64,000 bases of DNA from Malania oleifera (GCF_029873635.1 NC_080418.1:15603562-15667561); one strand, 5' to 3'. Shown: positions 34,857 through 47,402, counted from the first letter of the stretch. The notes: a model not told the origin generated them from the letters alone. Program-made: numbers and translations.

Positions 34857-37667
34857 TTAAGTCCAGTCGACTAGTGCTCTCGGGTTGGACATTTTTTTTA
34901 CCGAGGTTATATTTTTTAGATAGGGTTAATTTTGCTAAAACGTTTTTAAAAAATCCAAATAATACCCTACATGTCCTGGACGGTTATAATTTTGGGAAAC
35001 TCTATATATACCCCCTTATTTGCAAAAATTAGGGAGAGATTAGCAAATATAATTAGCAAATATTCTCTGAATTTCAAAAAGTCTATTTTTCATATTCAAG
35101 CTTTATACTCTCATTCTTACTCATCTATATTGCAAATTACACTTAGTAAGAGTGCTCTTGTGTTCATCTCACCAAGCTTAAACTCTCACTTGCCCATTTT
35201 GATTGAGATTAAGTTTTCTTTGTGAGTAAGCTTCTAGTTTTTCTAGGGGACTTCGTAAATAAGCCTTTCGTAGAAAAACTTCTTAGAGTTTCTGAGTTTT
35301 GCATTTTCATTGCAATACTCAAGAGTTCATATTGTGTTTTGGTTGCGAAAAATATTTCATAAATCTTTTTCAAAATATCTCGTGTTTGTATTTGAAAAAT
35401 ATATATTTTGAGATATATGCTTGAGTGCTAAAAGATCTTTGTTACTATACCTTTTGATTAAGATTATCATTTTAATACAAAGATCAAATAAATTTTTACA
35501 AACCATTTTTAAATATCTCTTGTGGTTTATTTTGAGAAAAATATTTGTTGAGATATTTGAAGTGTGCTTGTGATCTTTATTGCTGCATTGTGATTGAGAC
35601 TATTATTTTGACACAAAGATCCTTCACATACACTCTCATGAACTGATTGTCATATTTGCATTAATTTTTGAGAGTAGACATTAAAACTACACTAAGCTTA
35701 TCATATCTTATCATTTGGTAGTGCGCATTGATTTGTGATATTGAGCTATACTAGTGTACATATTTGCTTGTGAAGAAGCGTATTTCCATGTACAAAAATT
35801 TAATATCATTTGTTGCATTCCAGGCATGGGTCTGAAGAGGGAGAGTAACCCTGTGTAATAGTCTCGGACTGGCTTAGACCCAGTTAGGAAAGTTAGGTGC
35901 GCCACCTTAGTAAGGCGTATTGTATTAGGTGCCGCTCCACCTATTTAAGTGAGTCGTAGTGGAATCCTCATGCTAGTGTAGCCAACGCGGGGATGTAGAC
36001 ACTTTGGTCGAACCTCGATAACATATCGCGTGTATCATTTACTTTTTCCGTACTTTACTTTACTGGACGTGTATGTTTATTTATTGATTGCATAGGCTAG
36101 CCCTAGGTTGTGTAATACTGTCGTTAAACTAATTGACCTAGGCGATAATGTTTTAAATACCCAATTCACCCCCCCCTTCTTGGGATTGCACCAAAGTTAA
36201 CATATGTTTTGACTACTTATTTGGGAAAATCTATTGGGTAAAATGCGGGATTTTCGAGTTACAGTTTTTGGGAAAATTTGGGGTTTCGGGTATCATCTCT
36301 ATTTTGGTTGCAAAATCATATATTGTATAAAATAGTAGTAATGGGATGATCATACCTGTATTTGTATTAAATTGTATTTCTCGAACTAAAAACAATATGA
36401 TTTGTGTGTGCTCAAATAAATGTGGAATCAACTATTGTATGTAAAATGTTCTAGGTTTTGTAAAATAGTTAGGGGTAGCTAATTACGGTACGCTGATGAG
36501 CATAAGAACATGAGTTCCAAAATTGTTCTAGGTTTTGTAAAGCAGCTAGGGGCGGCTAATTACCATACGTTGTCGCCATGTCTCAGCTAATTTCCGTGAA
36601 CGAGAGTGTCCAGCACTATATTCAAGGGTATGAAATATCACCAATTTGTTCCGGATGGTCACCGATGGGTGTGAGTGGACACCGTACTGGCAACAATATC
36701 ATTGTGAGGCTTTGGTTATTGCAGGATATTGTGTGCTTGAGTGTGACAACACTGGCCGTATATTTGGTATTGTATGCACTGGAACTGAATTGTGAAAATA
36801 CTAGAACTGTATCGTGTTATGTTTTATGTTGAAATAACACTTGTATGCCACACACTGATATAACCTACTTTCTTCCTTACTGAGAGGTGTCTCACCCCGA
36901 ATATACAAATATTTTTCAGGTCCTTTGGGTAGCCGAAACTAGCATCCTAGCCTCCGGAAGTGTGGGTGTCAATTAGCTACATAGAGTTCTTATGTAAGCA
37001 TAGGTGTTGTAACCAGGTTATCATTGTTGGGTTTTGTAGACACCCGGATTATGTACTTTATTTTGGGAACATATATTCTAGATATGTATAGACTCTAGTA
37101 TGGTATGATGTATGTATTGAAAGAACATTTCTACTATGTATTTGATGTGTATGGACATGTATGTAATTGTGTATAGGGTTTACGTGTATCCCACGGGGTC
37201 GGACCCTCATTTAGTATAGTGTTATATATGTTTTAAATGATACAGAGATAGGTTAGGTTACTAAAATCACACCTGGGACCCATCCGCGGGTTCGGGGCGT
37301 GACATCAAAAGTGTATTGATAGCTTACATTCCAAACAAGTGATCAAAAGAAAGCTCAACAAATCAAGTTTGTCAAAACTTATGAAAGCTTAAAGACTTCT
37401 GAAGCTCAAAGTCAAGATGGACTCAAAGCAAGATCTACATGAATACTTCACACTTAGAAAGTTTAAGTCTTAAGGAAAGTCTTATGTAAGTACTTCAATT
37501 TAAAATCAATACGGATGCTTTGAAACTCTTTGGGAATGATCACGGACTTAGAGACCCATTTTCAAAACCTTGGGCAACATATTTTTCAAATTTCAAATCA
37601 AAGATTCCAAGATTAAAAGCTAAAAGAGTTTTCAAAAACAAAATCTTAAAAACTGTTAAAATGCATG

Positions 37668-37866
37668 GTCAGACGACTGACTAGTTTTGTCACGCGACTG
37701 AAAAATTATATGGTTTTTAAGAAAGGCAAATAGAACTATTACAGGCGCCTCACAAAACACTCTCAGATGACTGACAATAGTAAGGCGACTGACAGGGCAC
37801 TGACTTTTGAAATATGTTGAGTTTTTAACGTGACAGGTGATTGACACTTTTGGTCATGCGGCTAAC
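37668..37866. promoter_or_regulatory. Palindrome array C (GTCAGACGACTGAC type)
   Basis: Layer-1 LTR. GTCAGACGACTGAC at 37668-37681 and related copies at about 37689, 37762 (ctcagatgactgac), 37781 (aaggcgactgac), 37832 (gacaggtgattgac) and 37853. Arms TCAG/CTGA flank a CGA-type centre. The TATA box is about 130 bp further on (37993). Confidence 0.7.
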
Positions 37867-38983
37867 GTTCATAAATTTTCAAATAAAGCAGCGTTGAAAA
37901 TTCTTCAAAAATGTTTGCTTAGGCTCTAAACTTTGTAAATACTTGGGAAATACTCCAAGTAAACTTGAGCAACAAGGAATTACTTTTAGAACTCTATAAA
38001 TACATGGAATACCAAAGGATTTTCACAACAACAACTAAAAGCAATCAAGCAATTAAAGTCTCTAATTCTCAAAGTTTTCTTGCTCACTCACTCTTGTTGA
38101 AGTTATACTAAATTCCTACTGATACAACCACTCGTGTCTTGTGTTTTTATCAAGCTTCTTTCAATCTAAAGAAGAACCTAGTGATTAATTTCTTGAGCTT
38201 CAAATTCATTCTTTATTGATATTTAAATTTGAAGTATATTAGTGCTCTAACTTGTACTAATCAGCTCTATTGTGAGATTGTCTTTGTACATAAGAATTTT
38301 TTCTTATTTCTTGTTTTTTTTGTAACGGTTCAAGTTGTTGAATCGTTGTATTGAGCGTAGGGTATCGCTTGGAGAGGAAGGCTCTATCTTATTAAAGGAG
38401 TGTTGTAAAGTTTTGCTCTGCCCATAAAGGAGTGGTATAGTGGAATCCTTAGTTGTGTTGCCTAAGGCGAGGACGTAGGCGGGTATAGCCGAACCTCGTA
38501 AAAACTTTGTGTCATTCTCTTCCCTGCTCTCTTTAAATTTCAGCACTTATAAATTGTGTGGTTGTGCACTTAATTTGCTAAATATTAATTTGCCTTTGGG
38601 AATTGCAGAAACCATAAGGGAGTACATTGATTGATCAATATTATTGTGGAAGCCACAAGGGAGTACGTTGATTGATTAATACCAAAGCTTATTAATATAT
38701 TGGTTGGTTACTTAAGATCAAGATACTTATTTAATATTAACATTTGAATTTTGGTAGCTTGGTTGAATTTTCTATTTTATTTCATATTGCAATATCAAGC
38801 TTACTTCGTTAATTGGGTTGAGTGATTGTGAAGTTGATTGGTGAGATTAGAAATTAACTCAAATTGAAAAAGGGGTTAATACTTGACTAAAAGAACTTGT
38901 ACAACAAGAATTTAAAAATAAAGTTTTTAAAAACCCAATACATCCCCCCCCCTATTGGGAGTACACCTTAGTTTTCCATTGGC

Positions 38984-39843
38984 GTTGTCAAAATTGATGA
39001 AACTGAGAATTTCAATTTGTGGCAGAGAAGGGTGAAGGATCTCTTAGTGCGGCAAGGCATGGTGAAGGTCTTATACAAAATTCCATCAAAAAGCGTGGAT
39101 GAAGCAAGTTGGAATGAATTTAAGGAAAAGGCAGTATCGACCACCTAAATTTGTTTGGTTGATGATGTGTTGTATCACGTCATGGATGATCGAAGATTCT
39201 CCGGCGGCACTTTGGAGAAAAATGGAAAGTCGGTATATGTCTAAGTTTTTATCAAACAAATTATTTCTTAAACAAAGGTTGTATTGGATTAAGATGGTGG
39301 AGGGTTCAGATTTGAACCAACATATCAACGCATTCAATCATATTGTAAGTGATTTGATGCATATTGATGTAAAGTTCGAGGAGGAAAATAAGGCATTGAT
39401 GCTATTGAATTCCTTACCTACATCGCACATGTATGAAAATTTGGTTACCACTCTAACATAAGGCAAAGAAAGCCTAAATTTGGAGGAGGTAACAAGCAAT
39501 TTGCTTAGTTTTCATCAAATAAAAATGGTTAGCAATGAAGTTTCACATGGTGAAGGGCTTGTGGTGAAGAGTAACTAGGAACGTGGAAGTCGTAAGTCCT
39601 AGAGCGGATCTCGGTTGTAGTACATGAAAAGGAAGCACATAAAGGGTTTTAGGTGTAGTAAAATTAGGCACATAAGACCGGAATATCCAGAGTGGAAGAA
39701 AGGGAATGTTGAAAATCAGAAAGATCTGTCAAAATCTGCAAATGTAGTGGAAGGAGACTCAGGGAGCAGTGATGGTGATATATGTCACGATGTTCCTGAG
39801 GCAAACTTGGACAAAGGTGGTTTTAAAAATATTTTCGTAAAAA
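38984..39843 (+). pseudogene. Copia gag remainder (outermost layer)
   Basis: Continuation of the gag whose first codons lie at 23443-23475. ENFNLWQRRVKDLLVRQGM is typical of Tork-type gag. A stop near 39147 and a frame change follow, then ALWRKMESRYMSKFLSNKLFLKQRLY and DLNQHINAFNHIVSDL in another frame. The zinc-knuckle position (about 39625-39690) reads FRCSKIRHIRPEYPEWKK and has lost cysteines. No protease, integrase or RT follows. At about 39853 a different LTR begins. Confidence 0.8.
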
Positions 39844-39852
39844 ACAATGTGT

Positions 39853-40932
39853 AATGGAGTCGCCACTAATCTTTTAGTGTGATTAGAAAACTTGATTACT
39901 GCCCATTAAGCATAGAATCAGTCTGCGTTACCAGAATCAGGTTCAAGAGTTCGGTTACGCAAGGGGAAGGTATTAGCACCCCCTACACGCCCGTTCTACA
40001 AATGATACCTAATTAATTAAAACTTATCCCACAAATTAAATTTAATAAGCCTTCGAAATTACTCTCTTTCAAAAATAGTGAAGAAATGCACAAAATAAAA
40101 TAATATATAAGTATTCCCTTAGAACTAGGGCATATCGTACTCCGAAGAGTTCATGCCTCCCTTCAAAATCACTAAGATGGAAAAACGGGAAATTATGTTT
40201 TTACAAAAAATGGTCCCAGGTCTTTTGAAATTTGTAGGATTTTTCTAAGTAAGGAAAAATATATTTTGAAGGAACCTTGGGAGGTTTCTGAATTTATTCA
40301 GGACGAAAAACTAAGAAAAAACATTTTTTTTTTTACCTTAAAGCATTTTTTTTTAATTTTCCATGATTTTACTGAATTTTTATGTTATTTTTCCAAGTAT
40401 AAAAACAATTTTGATTTCAAAATATTTTTTTTGATTTTTTGTAATTTTTTCTAATTTTTTTGTAAGTTTTCAATATTTTCCCGAATATTAAAATAAAAAA
40501 AAGACAATTAACGAAAATATTGACTGTCAAAAACATTTTCTCCTAATTTTTCTGAATTTTATAATTTTTCTATATTTTTAATGATTTTTCTGAGTTTTTT
40601 TGGGAGTTAATAATTGTTAAAATAATAATATAATAAGATATAAGTTAAACTGATTGAGCACCAATTCAAAGGACCCAATAAATTCAGTGAGAAACCAGTC
40701 AAATGGGGACAAGACAACGCCTAGTTGGGGCCAAGACATGTGGCGGTCATCAAGCAAATGGAGCATATAGGTGGAGATCAGTGTGGTGGAGCGATCATGA
40801 GCGTCCGTTGGTCAATGAGGATCAGACTTTGCTGACAGGACCACGCTATCCTCTGCATGTGTGGGAGCATACGGTCCACGTGTCATCTGGCGAGCGGAGG
40901 TACAAGCGCTTGTGATGGTTTCTAGCACGGGG
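39853..40932 (+). repeat. Long LTR, first part, possibly Tat/Ogre-type gypsy
   Basis: Begins after the gag relic with tgtaatggagtcgccacta. A block follows (ggttacgcaaggggaagg, tattagcaccccctac, acgcccgttctac) that I associate with Tat/Ogre-like plant LTRs. Then AT-rich low-complexity sequence and a GC-richer stretch to the minus Tekay insertion. It continues at 51952. The family assignment is from memory of such repeats and is tentative. Confidence 0.4.
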
Positions 40933-42994
40933 TGTAACAACCTGCTTATCTTATCATATAGTAAAACATAATAAATAAAATAGTCAACTCGAAACCCCTG
41001 GGTAACGGGGACACCTGTCATACACCGTGGAACCTAGGCAGTAGTAAATGTAAATCATCATTCTCACAACCACAAAATATTTAATACCAAAGTTGACTAC
41101 AATTCATATACAACCTCAAAATATCAAAAATACAATTAGGATCTCATAACAACAATCTCTTGAACCTAGCCCAAACTTACCCTCCTAGCAAGGTAGTACA
41201 ATCGACTCAACGGTAATCACGCTCCATCGATCTTTCTAGGTTTGCTGAAAATCATTTAATGTTCGAGGGTGAGACACTTCTTAGTAAGGGAAAATAAAGT
41301 AAATACAGTTGTGTGGCAACATGAATATTTAAGGATAATATAGATATACAGTACATTTTCCATACCATAAAACATTAATCATTTAATAATTGCATATACG
41401 TATACCTTCATATTTTAATAAATCATACTAATCATAACTATTTGGTATAGCTAATAATACTGAAAACATACCCAGGATGAATAGTTAGTTGATATCATGT
41501 ATTACCCCCCATGACGAGTTGTGCAGTTTGAAGGCAGGACCCGACAATGGTTGGTCTATCACTACCGAGTTAAAAATTTCTTTAAGTACGATGGGCCCGC
41601 CATACCCTGATCCGAACTTCCAGGTGGACATCTACAACTCTACACTGAAAGTCACATCGGCTATCCATCTCCCACCTCCTCGTGGGGTGGTTAGCACTAA
41701 TCTAAACATAGATATCTAATCTATATAGCGACGGTACCGTGCTCCTGAAAATGAACCAAACTAAAATTCGGGTTCTAATAACATATAATACATGATAATA
41801 TAGCGTTTAACACAAATGGATTGATAGCATTTTCTATAATTTCATAAATACGGCCTCACACCAAACATTTCATAAATACGACCTTGCACTGAATATTTCA
41901 TAAATACGGCCTCGCGCCGAACATTTCATAAATACGGCCTTGCGCCGAAATTATACGTAAAACACGGTTTTGCGCCGGATATCAATCACAGCCTTGCGCC
42001 AAATATCTCATACATATCATTCTGAATAAATAAATTAATTATCATGTATTTTCAAAATCATAATGTACTGTATTATTACATAATTCCTAGAAACATGCTT
42101 TACTCGTAAAATTTGCCATAACATAATACCTATCACGTAAAATAATATTCATGCCACACAATGCTGAGTAAAATCATACATTTCATTCTAAAATTACATT
42201 TCCAGTATCACAACAATATTTTCCCAAATATGCATTTTCTCAATAATATTCAAATATAACACATGTTTTTCTGAAAAATTATTTGCCGATAAATAATATT
42301 AATTTCCATGAAAAAAATAACTGCTTTAATTTATTCCCTTACCTAACACTAGAAAAAAACCCCCTAAAAATTTTGATCCTGCACTCGCAGGGTTCCCCAT
42401 TCAACTTTCTAAAAACAATAACTCTCAGAACTAAACTTCAGTATTTTTTCGTGAATATCATTTCCTATAACTATGAAAAGACCCAATTTGACTTAAAAAG
42501 TCTTACCTCAATTCAGGGATGAATTTCAACTAGCTTCCACCAACAATCCACTCCGGAAAATTTGGAGAGAACTTACCCAAGACTGTCGTGGTGGCTTCAG
42601 ATCGTCGATCTGGCGAACGACGAAGCCAAAATCAAAGAGAGAGGAGAGAGAAACCGTAGGGAGGAGAGAGAGAGAGAGAGAGAGTGAGAATTTCTGATTT
42701 TTCCTACGTAAAACCAACTTTTTGCACTATTTATAGAGACAGATTCATCAATGAGACACGTCACCTCTTCAACGAGTCCTTGAAGAGTTTCATCAACGAA
42801 CCTTCACCCCTCGTCGATGAAATTCAAAATTGCCAAAACCCTCCTCAGTATTTTCTTGTCAACAAGATATACCCTCATTGACGAGCCCAATTGCCGAAGC
42901 GTTCGTTGATGAAATCTATTGCGCCCTCTTTTCGATTCCCATTTTCCTCTCTCTTAATTATTATTTAAATACAATTATACTTCGGGTCATTATA
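40933..42994 (-). repeat. 3' LTR of the minus Tekay element
   Basis: 2062 bp, tgtaacaacctgc ... gggtcattata on the plus strand. It contains the gcctcgcgccgaac array (41850-42000), a GA tract at 42662-42685, TATA (minus) at 42727-42736 and the tcatcaacga/ctcgtcgatga repeats (42745-42910) upstream of it in the element's sense. Confidence 0.9.
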
Positions 42995-43011
42995 TTCTCC
43001 CCTCCTTATTA
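42995..43011 (-). other. Polypurine tract (minus Tekay)
   Basis: ttctcccctccttatt on the plus strand, i.e. aataaggaggggagaa in the element's sense, next to the 3' LTR and nearly identical to the plus Tekay element's tract. Confidence 0.85.
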
Positions 43012-43084
43012 AATTTCGTCCTTGAAATTTATTATTCATATAACTCATCATCCCTTAAAGGCAAAATGGTCTACTTATTTTATT

Positions 43085-43122
43085 ACTTACCCTCACTTAT
43101 AGCGGAGGAATACTGTGGCTAC
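43085..43122 (-). repeat. LINE-end-like block before the minus Tekay polypurine tract (copy 6 of 6)
   Basis: Minus strand: ATGTAGCCACAGTATTCCTC, CGCTATAAGTGAGGGTAA, then a TAATAAAATAA stretch. Same relative position (about 75 bp before the tract) as in the plus Tekay element. Confidence 0.75.
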
Positions 43123-43249
43123 ATCCGAGTTCTGGGAGATTACATATATAAAAGAAAATTCCCCCAAAACTAAAATACCACTTACTAACTAAAGTATTAC
43201 GTGTACCTGCAAAAGAAAGACTATATATTTACTTACATTTCCTAATTAC

Positions 43250-44230
43250 ATCTGAACTTCTTGGGATAATTGTGGGTACTTCTGTCTGATCTGCTCCTCG
43301 AGCTCCCAAGAAGCCTCTTCTACTGCATGATTCTTACATAGAACCTTTATCAAAGGAATCTTTTTATTACGTAGTTCCTGTTCTCTTCTATCCAGAATCT
43401 AAACTGGTACCTCCTCATAAACTAGCGAATCTCTAAACTCTAATTCACTATAACTGATAATATGAGAAAGATCTGGGACGTATTTCCTCAGTATGGAAAC
43501 ATAGAATACATCGTGCATCCTGGATAACACAGGTGGTAAAGCTAACTTATAGGCAACCGGCCCCACTTTCTCTAAAATCTCAAATGGACTGATAAACCTA
43601 GGGTTAAGTTTACCCTTCCTTCCAAACCTTATAACTCCTTTTAAAGGAGCTATCTTTTAGTATCTGTATCGTCCTCTCAGTTTGCCCATCTGACTGAGGA
43701 TGGAATGTCGTGCTAAACGATAGCTGAGACCCTAGAGCTTCCTGCAAACTTCTCCAGAAATGTGACGTAAAACGCAGGTCTCGATCTAACACAATAGATA
43801 TGTGCACTCCATGAGAACGAACTATCTCCTGAACGTAAATCTCCACTAAACGGCTAAGGGAATAGCTGATCTTGATAGGGAGGAAATCAGCAGTCTTAGT
43901 CAATCGATCTACTATTATCCATATTGCATTCTGGCTATGTGACGCCGATGGCAGCCCTGAAATGAAGTCCATGGATATATGATCCCACTTCCACTCTAGG
44001 ATAAATAACGGCTACAACTGACCTACCGGCCTCTGGTGCTCAGCTTTAACCTGCTAGCACGTCAAATACTGCGCTACATACTCGGCAATTTCTTTCTTTA
44101 TACCACTCCACCAATAAAACTCTCACAGATCCCTATACATTTTTGTACTGCCGGGATGAACCGTATACAAAGATCTGTGAGCCTCCTCCAAAATAGTCTT
44201 CCTGATGTCAACATCAACAAGAACACACAA
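43250..44230 (-). pseudogene. Minus Tekay integrase, internal deletion
   Basis: The core at 43972-43660 keeps D ([12 protein letters not shown]), D ([10 protein letters not shown]) and E ([11 protein letters not shown]). Directly after ILKD the sequence jumps to the segment matching LKGVMSFGRKGK of the plus element, removing about 330 bp of the C-terminal integrase and shifting the frame. The rest to about 43250 (PFEILEKVGPVAYKLALPP-like, then the chromodomain-like VPVQIL ... EEASWELE) is recognisable in other frames. The zinc-finger part at 44230-43975 has stops, including tag before QVKAEHQR. Confidence 0.85.
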
Positions 44231-44959
44231 TCAGGAACGAAACCATAAAGCTCCGTCATCTAAAATGCAGAATTCCTCTCCCTTACCAGTCTGCACTCTA
44301 TCTATCACCTCTACTAATTCTGGATCTTCCTTCTGAGCAGCTTTAATTATTTCCTGTAGAGTAGGTTGTACCACTAGGCTGGCGATACATACTAGAGGAT
44401 TACTCTTAATCAATTCAATGTCGAGTCTCTCCAGATCCATCATAATCAGATGCTGGATTTCCTTAGTCGTCAATGTTGATTCCATGGACTTCCTACTCAG
44501 TGCATTAGCTACCACATTTGCTTTCCCTAGGTGATAACTAATGGTACAATTAAGATATTTAATTAACTCTAACCACCTTCTCTGTCTCATATTCAGTTCC
44601 TTCTAAGTGAAGAAATACTTTAAGCTCTTGTGGTCGTAGAAAATCTCACACTGCTCGTCGTATAGATAATGCCTCCAAATTTTCAATGTGTGTACCACTA
44701 AAGCCAATTCAAGATCATGGGTAGGGTAGTTCTTTTCGTATTATTTCAACTGTCTAGATGCATACGCCACTACCCTACCATGTTACATCAATACACAGCC
44801 AAGACCCTTCAAGGATGCATCACTGTAGATAGTATAACCCTCAACCCTTTGACGGGATGATCAGTACTGGTGCTGTGACTAGTCTCTGCTTCAATTCCTG
44901 AAAATTCTGCTCACAGCTATCGTCCTATTCAAATCTGACATTTTTCCTAGTCAATCGTG
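44231..44959 (-). pseudogene. Minus Tekay RNase H, degenerate
   Basis: [20 protein letters not shown] ... GKANVVANALSRKS (44590-44450) matches the plus element, with VANAL in place of VADAL, so the last acidic residue is lost. Upstream (44600-44950) the DAS, DLELA and DHKSL regions are readable only across frameshifts and stops. Confidence 0.8.
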
Positions 44960-45845
44960 TTAGAGGTCCTGATAAAGCTGAGAATCCCTCAACGAAACAA
45001 TGGTAATACCAGCTAACCCCAAGAAACTCCTAATCTCCTGGACATTCCTTGGCCTAGCCCAATTCACTACTGCCTCAATCTTACTAGGATCCACAGAAAT
45101 TCCGTCTCCTGAGATAACATGCCCCAAAAACACAAATTTCTTGAGCCAGAAGTCACATTTACTAAACTTGACATACAGCTTCTTTTCCCTGAGCATCTGC
45201 AAGACCTGCCTTAAATGTATCGCGTGCTCCTCATAGCTCCTCGAATAGACCAGCACATTATCAATAAAAACAACAACAAACTGGTCTAAAAATGGATGGA
45301 AGATCTTATTCATCAAATCCATAAAATATTTTAGGACCATTCGTCAAACCAAATGACATAACAAGGAACTCGTAATGCCCATACTTGGTCCTGAAGACCG
45401 TCTTCGATACATCCTCTGCTCTCACCTTTACCTGATGGTAGCCTGATCTGAGATCAATCTTGGAATATACCCATGTACCCTGGAGTTGGTCAAAAAAATC
45501 ATCTATATGGGGTAAAGGATACTTATTCTTGATGGTCACTTTATTAATCTCTCTGTAATCTATACACATCCTCATAGACCCGTCCTTCTTCTTCACAAAT
45601 AGTACTGGAGCTCCCCACGGAGATACACTAGGTTGTATGAAACCCTTATCAAGTAAATCCTGTACCTGATCTTTTAATTCTGCCAACTCTGTCGGCGTCA
45701 ATCGATACGGTGCTTTAGAGATCGACGCTGTACCTGGAAGTAAATCAATGGAAAAATCTACCTTACAATCAGATGGCAAACTTGGTAATTCATCTGGAAA
45801 CACTTCGGTAAACTCCTTTACCACTGGCGTACTGGTGAGCTTCAC
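44960..45845 (-). pseudogene. Minus Tekay reverse transcriptase, FIDN active site
   Basis: [60 protein letters not shown] and [18 protein letters not shown] are intact to about 45320, where the frame shifts. The next frame holds [20 protein letters not shown] followed by DN: the second catalytic Asp of FIDD is Asn. Then [16 protein letters not shown] and [20 protein letters not shown]. Loss of the YxDD/FIDD aspartate alone should abolish polymerase activity. Confidence 0.9.
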
Positions 45846-46330
45846 TTAATTTCCTATTGTTTCCTTCACAAAGGCCACAAATCCCTGACAACCACTCAAG
45901 AGCAGTCTCCTCGTCTGAACAGCTGAGACCATCTGAGGTAGGGATTGCACTCGTGACCTTGTAAATCTGAATTCTGGTTCCCCTGGAGGTCTTAATATCA
46001 CTTCTCTCGCACGACAATCTATAATGGCAAAATTAGCTACTAGCCAATCCATACCGAAAATGATATCAAACCAATGCATATCCAGCACCACTAAGTCAGT
46101 AGATAAAATTCTCCCCTGAATATCAACTAGACAACCCTGAAGCATCCTACTACGTCTCACCACTGACCCGATCGGTGTAGCTACTAAGAATTCAACATCT
46201 AGTGATTGTGTTTCAGCCCCACACAATTTAACACACCCTAAAGATACAAACCAGTGTGTGGCCCCCCGAGTCAAAAAGTGTAATAACTTTAAATGAAAAC
46301 ATATTAATCGTACCTATCACCACGTCGCTG
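45846..46330 (-). pseudogene. Minus Tekay protease region
   Basis: FDSG lies near 46270 on the minus strand, followed by a frame change into ATHWFVSLGCVKLCGAETQS and IIFGMDWLVANFAIIDCRA. It corresponds to the plus element's FDSGATHSF ... [16 protein letters not shown]. Confidence 0.82.
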
Positions 46331-46439
46331 GCCGCCTCAGCATCACCCAGCATTAAAGCAAAAACCCTGACTAGAACCATATTCCTCTGCTAGCCTCTAC
46401 GTGGCTCCTGATAACCTCCTCGAGCAGGTTTAGGAGCAG

Positions 46440-47402
46440 GAGCAGCATCAATCTAAGCCTGACAATTTCTCATAACATGCCTTGGCTCCCCACACCGGTA
46501 GGAAACACCTCACCCACGACACTCCCCCAGGTGTCCCTTTCCGCAAAACGGGCAAGCTAGAGATGGCTGCACACCCTAAAAACCACGATTCGTGGTCTCC
46601 TACCTCTAATATCTGTAGTAGCCACCTCTCATCCACGAATCACGGCCGACTCCCTGCTGAAAACCAGAAGGTGCAGATCTTTTCTTCTGTCTCTGCTCCT
46701 CATCTTTCAACCGCTCCCTAATCTCTGCTATAGTGGCTCTATCCACCAGCTCAGCTAAATCCTGCAACTTCAGCATTGACACCTGCTTATATATTTCTCT
46801 CCTCAAATCTCTTTCAAACTGTCGTACCTTCTTTGCTTCATCTGGTATGATGTACAGGGTGAAGCGAGATAATTCGATGAATCTCTCCGCGCACTGTTGC
46901 ACAGTCTGTTGTCCCTACTTCAGATTCAAGAACTCCTCAATCTTAGCTTCCCTAGACGAGGTTGAAAAATACCTGTCAAAGAATGTCTCCTTAAACCGAT
47001 CCTATGTCATCTCCATAGGTACCATCCTCTGTTGTTCCAAGAGTTTCACAGTCGTCCACCACTCTTGGCCTCTCCAGTCAATCTGTAGGTAGCAAACAAC
47101 ACCCTTTGCTCCTCTAAACACTGTAGCATTGCAAATATTTTCTCGATCTCCTGCACCCAATTTTCAGTGAATGTAGGGTCAGTTCCTTCTGAGAAAGCCG
47201 GAGAATTCATCTTAATGAATTTCTCTATCGAGCTACCATGGCCTGCCAACGGACGACCCTATTCCCTCGAACTCCTAGCAATTTTGGCCATAACTTGCTG
47301 TTCTACGCTACGTAAAATTGCATCTGAATCACCACCTGCAATGCTTGAGGGTCCAGCATCCTCATTCTCACTAGCATGGGCACTACTGCCACCAAGGTCC
47401 AT
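46440..47402 (-). pseudogene. Minus Tekay gag
   Basis: Starts at 47402 (MDLGGSSAHAS, as in the plus element's MDHGGNSAHAS). A stop near 47262, then KFIKMNSPAFSEGTDPTFTE and IEKIFAMLQCLEEQRVLFAT. A frameshift after RLTGEAK; then FIELSRFTLYIIPDEAKKVR and REIYKQVSMLKLQDLAELVD in frame (46902-46606). The knuckle region near 46560-46470 (CPFCGKGHLGEC, YRCGEPRHVMRNC) carries stops, and the glycine of the knuckle is arginine. Confidence 0.85.

Larger units (their letters stand above)
25229..34861 (+). mobile_element. Nest layer 4: full-length Tekay-type Ty3/gypsy chromovirus
   Basis: 9.6-kb element (25234-34856) with exact target duplications ttaag at 25229-25233 and 34857-34861. LTRs of 2388 and 2195 bp, iMet primer site, gag with zinc knuckle, protease, RT, RNase H, integrase, chromodomain-like C-terminus, polypurine tract. 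RT before IN makes it Ty3/gypsy. The long LTRs and C-terminal chromodomain-like segment point to the Tekay/Del lineage. The LTRs differ by roughly two dozen substitutions by eye plus indels (about 1%), so it is the youngest layer of the nest. Six in-frame stops and one frameshift inactivate it. Confidence 0.95.
24413..36207 (+). mobile_element. Nest layer 3: 2.15-kb LTR (first copy)
   Basis: Pieces 24418-25233 and 34862-36202, with exact 5-bp duplications tatgt (24413-24417 and 36203-36207). It starts tgttgaccttataagtc and ends caaagttaaca. It holds the ggtcgaccgaac palindrome array (24888-25225), TATA at 35003-35010, a U5 module (gcggggatgtagac, then gtcgaacctcgataac) near 35980-36025, and caattcacc-C-run-ttcttggga near 36163. 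The summed length (about 2157 bp) matches the second copy at 47451-49603 (2153 bp). No coding region, so a solo LTR, with a SIRE-like copia type inferred from the end motif. Confidence 0.88.
23587..37309 (+). mobile_element. Nest layer 2: Tekay-like solo LTR
   Basis: LTR pieces at 23592-24412 and 36208-37304, about 1.9 kb in all. It starts tgtaagaacctgacccgag and ends ggggcgtgaca. Flanks are tcaag (23587-23591) and tcaaa (37305-37309), one mismatch. It has a palindrome array (ctcgtcgacgag type, 23673-23866), TATA at 23886-23894, a long CT tract starting 45 bp later, and near its end the cttactgagaggtgtctcac block shared with the two Tekay elements. It is therefore a gypsy/chromovirus-type solo LTR, interrupted by layer 3. 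Confidence 0.82.
23471..38983 (+). mobile_element. Nest layer 1: 1.8-kb solo LTR inserted in gag
   Basis: LTR pieces lie at 23476-23591 and about 37310-38978, with 5-bp duplications ttggc at 23471-23475 and 38979-38983. The start reads tattagcctaacaaggcc (a decayed TGTTGGCC; compare the LTRs at 55.1 and 59.0 kb). The end is tagttttcca after a C-run and tattgggagtac. It holds palindrome array C (37668-37866), TATA at 37993-38002 and the U5 module (gaggacgtaggcgg, then agccgaacctcgtaaaa) at about 38470-38505. No internal region: a solo LTR of a SIRE-like copia family, itself split by layer 2. Confidence 0.85.
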
